DNA from: JBKPNX01 sp046732855
Lineage (GTDB): Bacteria > Pseudomonadota > Alphaproteobacteria > Geminicoccales > Geminicoccaceae
Direction: 5' to 3'
Assembly (NCBI GenBank): GCA_046732855.1
Contig: JBKPNX010000161.1
Coordinates: 1 to 6,157, forward strand
Length of the DNA stretch: 6,157 bases
Shown piece by piece: positions 4,937 to 6,157 of the stretch. The position numbers and the translations under genes were made by a program. The notes under the pieces were generated by a model. The model saw nothing but the letters and a program-made list of their open reading frames with translations, did not search any database and had not been told where the DNA came from. Numbering within the stretch: the first letter of the stretch is position 1; every line of letters begins with the position of its first letter.

Positions 4937-5693
4937 TACGTACTCCAGTAATCACGGCAGCGGCGTTTGCGGGAACCGAAACTAACGACAACTCGACCCA
5001 ATCGTATTCGCTAAATCGATAGCCGCTTTTGATCGGCTCCATCCCGCCGACGCGTGGCCTGAATCCAATAGACACGGCAGACCGCAAGCCGTGCTTGACC
5101 AAATGCCAGGCTTTGTCGACCGCATCTTTGACGGCACCCGGCTCGGTAATTTTTGGGAAGCGCGCGGTGAACCTGATGCCATCCGGCGAGGTCTTGGCGT
5201 CGATGACGTGGCCGACTTGGTTCTTGTGATCGTGGTCGAGCAAGAGGGGCAGGGGCAGATGGTAGCGCGCCCCTTCGGGATCCATGGAATCACCGATCCG
5301 ATCGACGGCAGGGGTGCTTGCCCAGCCCTCGACCAGGCGCTGCTCCTGGTCCAGGCTCTTGACGACCAGTGCGAGATCCGCATGGCGGGTCCCGGGCGCC
5401 TTGGCAGCGTGCGCACCTGGGTAGTATCGACGGAGATCGATCGGGCACCCCTTGGCCGGCTTCGGCGCCGCCGCGACGACCGCAGCCCTATGGCGAACGG
5501 CGGCGGCGTAGCGCTTCTCCAGCAGCGTAGCCCGCTGGCCGACCAGCTGTGCAATCGCCAGTGCGTCGCGCCCGAAGGCCGCCCGGTCGAGCAGGCGTTG
5601 GATCCCGTCTAGCTCGGCGTCGACACCGCGCAACTCCAAGAGACAGGCTTCAACAGCGCGGGCGGCTTCAGTAGGCATCGGCGCAATCCTCAT
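4926..5693 (-). CDS. HK97-family phage prohead protease
   Basis: This 255-residue protein has the prohead (capsid maturation) protease domain in residues about 105-250. Family motifs visible are VEGWAST (121-127), LLDHD followed by QVGHV (H154 as likely catalytic His), GLRSAVSIGF (203-211; S208 as likely nucleophile) and WVELSLVSVPANAAA (232-246; E234). In family knowledge this serine protease cleaves scaffold and capsid during head maturation. Residues 1-75 are an unusual, mostly helical extension (length beyond the usual roughly 200-residue domain). The ATG at 5693 has no clear ribosome binding site; the in-frame ATG at 5678 has AGG 9 nt before it and may be the true start. It heads the leftward phage gene chain. 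No portal gene precedes it and no major capsid gene follows. Confidence 0.88.
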   Translation of the reverse strand: MRIAPMPTEAARAVEACLLELRGVDAELDGIQRLLDRAAFGRDALAIAQLVGQRATLLEKRYAAAVRHRAAVVAAAPKPAKGCPIDLRRYYPGAHAAKAPGTRHADLALVVKSLDQEQRLVEGWASTPAVDRIGDSMDPEGARYHLPLPLLLDHDHKNQVGHVIDAKTSPDGIRFTARFPKITEPGAVKDAVDKAWHLVKHGLRSAVSIGFRPRVGGMEPIKSGYRFSEYDWVELSLVSVPANAAAVITGVRNAP

Positions 5694-5708
5694 GCACGCT
5701 ATCAGCGG

Positions 5709-5732
5709 TCAAATCCATCGATACGCAACCAT
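5709..5732 (-). CDS. Possible 7-codon leader peptide before the protease
   Basis: The sequence GGGAGG (5749-5744) precedes an ATG at 5732 by 11 nt, which opens a frame MVAYRWI ending at TGA (5709), 15 nt before the protease ATG. It could be a translated leader, or just a chance match. There is no family to compare with. Confidence 0.15.
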   Translation of the reverse strand: MVAYRWI

Positions 5733-5752
5733 GGCTTGCGCTTCCTCCCATA

Positions 5753-5781
5753 AGAATACTCCCTGATTGTAGCAACCGCAA
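5753..5781 (-). promoter_or_regulatory. Candidate promoter for the leftward phage genes
   Basis: On the - strand TTGCGG (5781-5776) and TATTCT (5758-5753) are spaced by 17 nt, a partial match to a sigma-70 type -35/-10. It lies in an AT-rich island (about 5745-5825) between divergent genes in GC-rich DNA, where a promoter is expected. Matches to consensus are only about half, so this is tentative. Confidence 0.3.
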
Positions 5782-5810
5782 TGCATATGTGGTAGATAGA
5801 TCCGCGAAAG

Positions 5811-6017
5811 TTGCATTTATGGCCAGAGATACAACCCAGGCCGCTGTGCTGCGGCGTCGCGTTAAACCGGCTCGAGCGCCTAGCCGAGACGATCGGCGAC
5901 CGCGACGTGTGCAGGGACGTGCGCGGCGAAGTGAACAACCTCAGACAGGAGGCAGCTCGTGCAGCCCAGAAAGCTGGTATCGCAGAACAACGGCTCAGGC
6001 GAATCCCGCGCTACTGA
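5811..6017 (+). CDS. Possible small coiled-coil protein, unusual start
   Basis: The frame gives 68 residues; from about residue 20 it is strongly helical and charged (LNRLERLAETIGDRD, then EVNNLRQEAARAAQKAG), ending RRIPRY. No family is recognised. The first possible start is TTG at 5811, directly after GAAAG, which is poor; an ATG at 5819 is in another frame, so the N-terminus is uncertain and may be frameshifted. The last 59 nt overlap a better-supported start at 5959. It might be a real gene or a remnant; the coding-like helix is the main support. Confidence 0.4.
   Translation: MHLWPEIQPRPLCCGVALNRLERLAETIGDRDVCRDVRGEVNNLRQEAARAAQKAGIAEQRLRRIPRY
5947..5952 (+). promoter_or_regulatory. Strong ribosome binding site for the 5959 gene
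   Basis: A perfect AGGAGG lies 6 nt before the GTG at 5959. It is the strongest ribosome binding site in the window and is the reason for choosing this start. Confidence 0.6.
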
Positions 6018-6157
6018 CCAGGTTTTCTACCTATCTACACCATGCCTGCCGCTGCCGCCCTACACGGCCGTACAGGAGCACGCGACCGTCGAGGGTACTG
6101 CGATACCGCCCGAGGTCGTCGCGCCCGTCCTGAGCGCCCCCAACGGGCAGGAAAAGG
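5959..6157 (+). CDS. Unknown protein, N-terminal part (runs off the window)
   Basis: The frame begins at GTG 5959 behind a perfect AGGAGG and stays open for at least 66 codons to the end of the window. It reads MQPRKLVSQNNGSGESRATD, then a Pro-rich middle (STPCLPLPPYTAV) and VEGTAIPPEVVAPVLSAP. There is no signal peptide or membrane segment in this part. I recognise no family. The bias to G/C in third positions after about 6045 fits a real gene in this DNA. It overlaps the preceding frame by 59 nt, which is long for a real pair, so one of the two may be false; the ribosome binding site favours this one. Being near phage genes suggests phage or accessory origin, but it is divergent from them. 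Confidence 0.5.
   Translation, partial: MQPRKLVSQNNGSGESRATDQVFYLSTPCLPLPPYTAVQEHATVEGTAIPPEVVAPVLSAPNGQEK

Noticed and set aside
5091..5612. Open frame of 173 codons on the + strand opposite the prohead protease
   Set aside because: It is the antisense shadow of a gene with clear protease motifs and has no ribosome binding site.
5702..5938. Open frame of 78 codons on the - strand before the protease
   Set aside because: It covers the AT-rich promoter-like region, has no family match, and its composition is unlike the phage genes.
1..6157. CRISPR array or rRNA genes
   Set aside because: No evenly spaced direct repeats and no rRNA-like conserved stretches were seen.

Overview
The window is GC-rich bacterial DNA, most likely from a proteobacterium. 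An alphaproteobacterium is my best guess, from the pairing of a Tat-exported multicopper oxidase, a heme c protein with an extra C-terminal domain, and a DUF411/CopG protein. The sequence does not fix the taxon. The DNA looks like accessory (mobile) genome in three blocks: the edge of an insertion sequence, a copper-handling gene cluster on the + strand, and a piece of an HK97-type prophage on the - strand.

Left edge (1-340). The first 51 bases are the start of an IS1182-family transposase on the - strand, running off the window. From 52 to 340 there is no convincing gene. This stretch holds a putative IS terminus and a dense set of inverted repeats (220-252, 250-271, 321-338), the last one abutting the first copper-cluster gene.

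Copper cluster (341-3426, +). In order it encodes a small secreted Cys/His-rich protein (341-697), a multicopper oxidase with a Met-rich segment (814-2262), a class I c-type cytochrome (2264-2785) whose C-terminal domain continues in another frame (2746-2970), and a DUF411/CopG-like periplasmic copper protein (2992-3426). All four begin with an export signal, so they should act in the periplasm. A reasonable model is that the oxidase oxidises Cu(I), the cytochrome relays electrons, and the two Cys-rich proteins bind copper. The oxidase and the cytochrome share an identical 20-base stretch encoding GGMMGG. The oxidase starts 1 nt before the cytochrome, so these genes are tightly linked. An 11-bp hairpin at 3452-3482 closes the cluster.

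Prophage block (3624-5693, -). Reading leftwards from 5693 are an HK97-family prohead protease with a long N-terminal extension, a 75-residue helical protein, a 211-residue protein ending in a carbohydrate-binding-module-like domain, a 73-residue protein, and the N-terminal part of an HK97 gp10-like protein that stops early. The genes overlap or abut like a phage operon. No portal or major capsid gene is visible. The phage block appears to be broken where it meets the copper cluster, somewhere in about 3480-3700.

Right edge (5694-6157). An AT-rich divergent promoter region is followed by two overlapping + strand reading frames of unknown function. The second has a strong ribosome binding site and runs off the end of the window.
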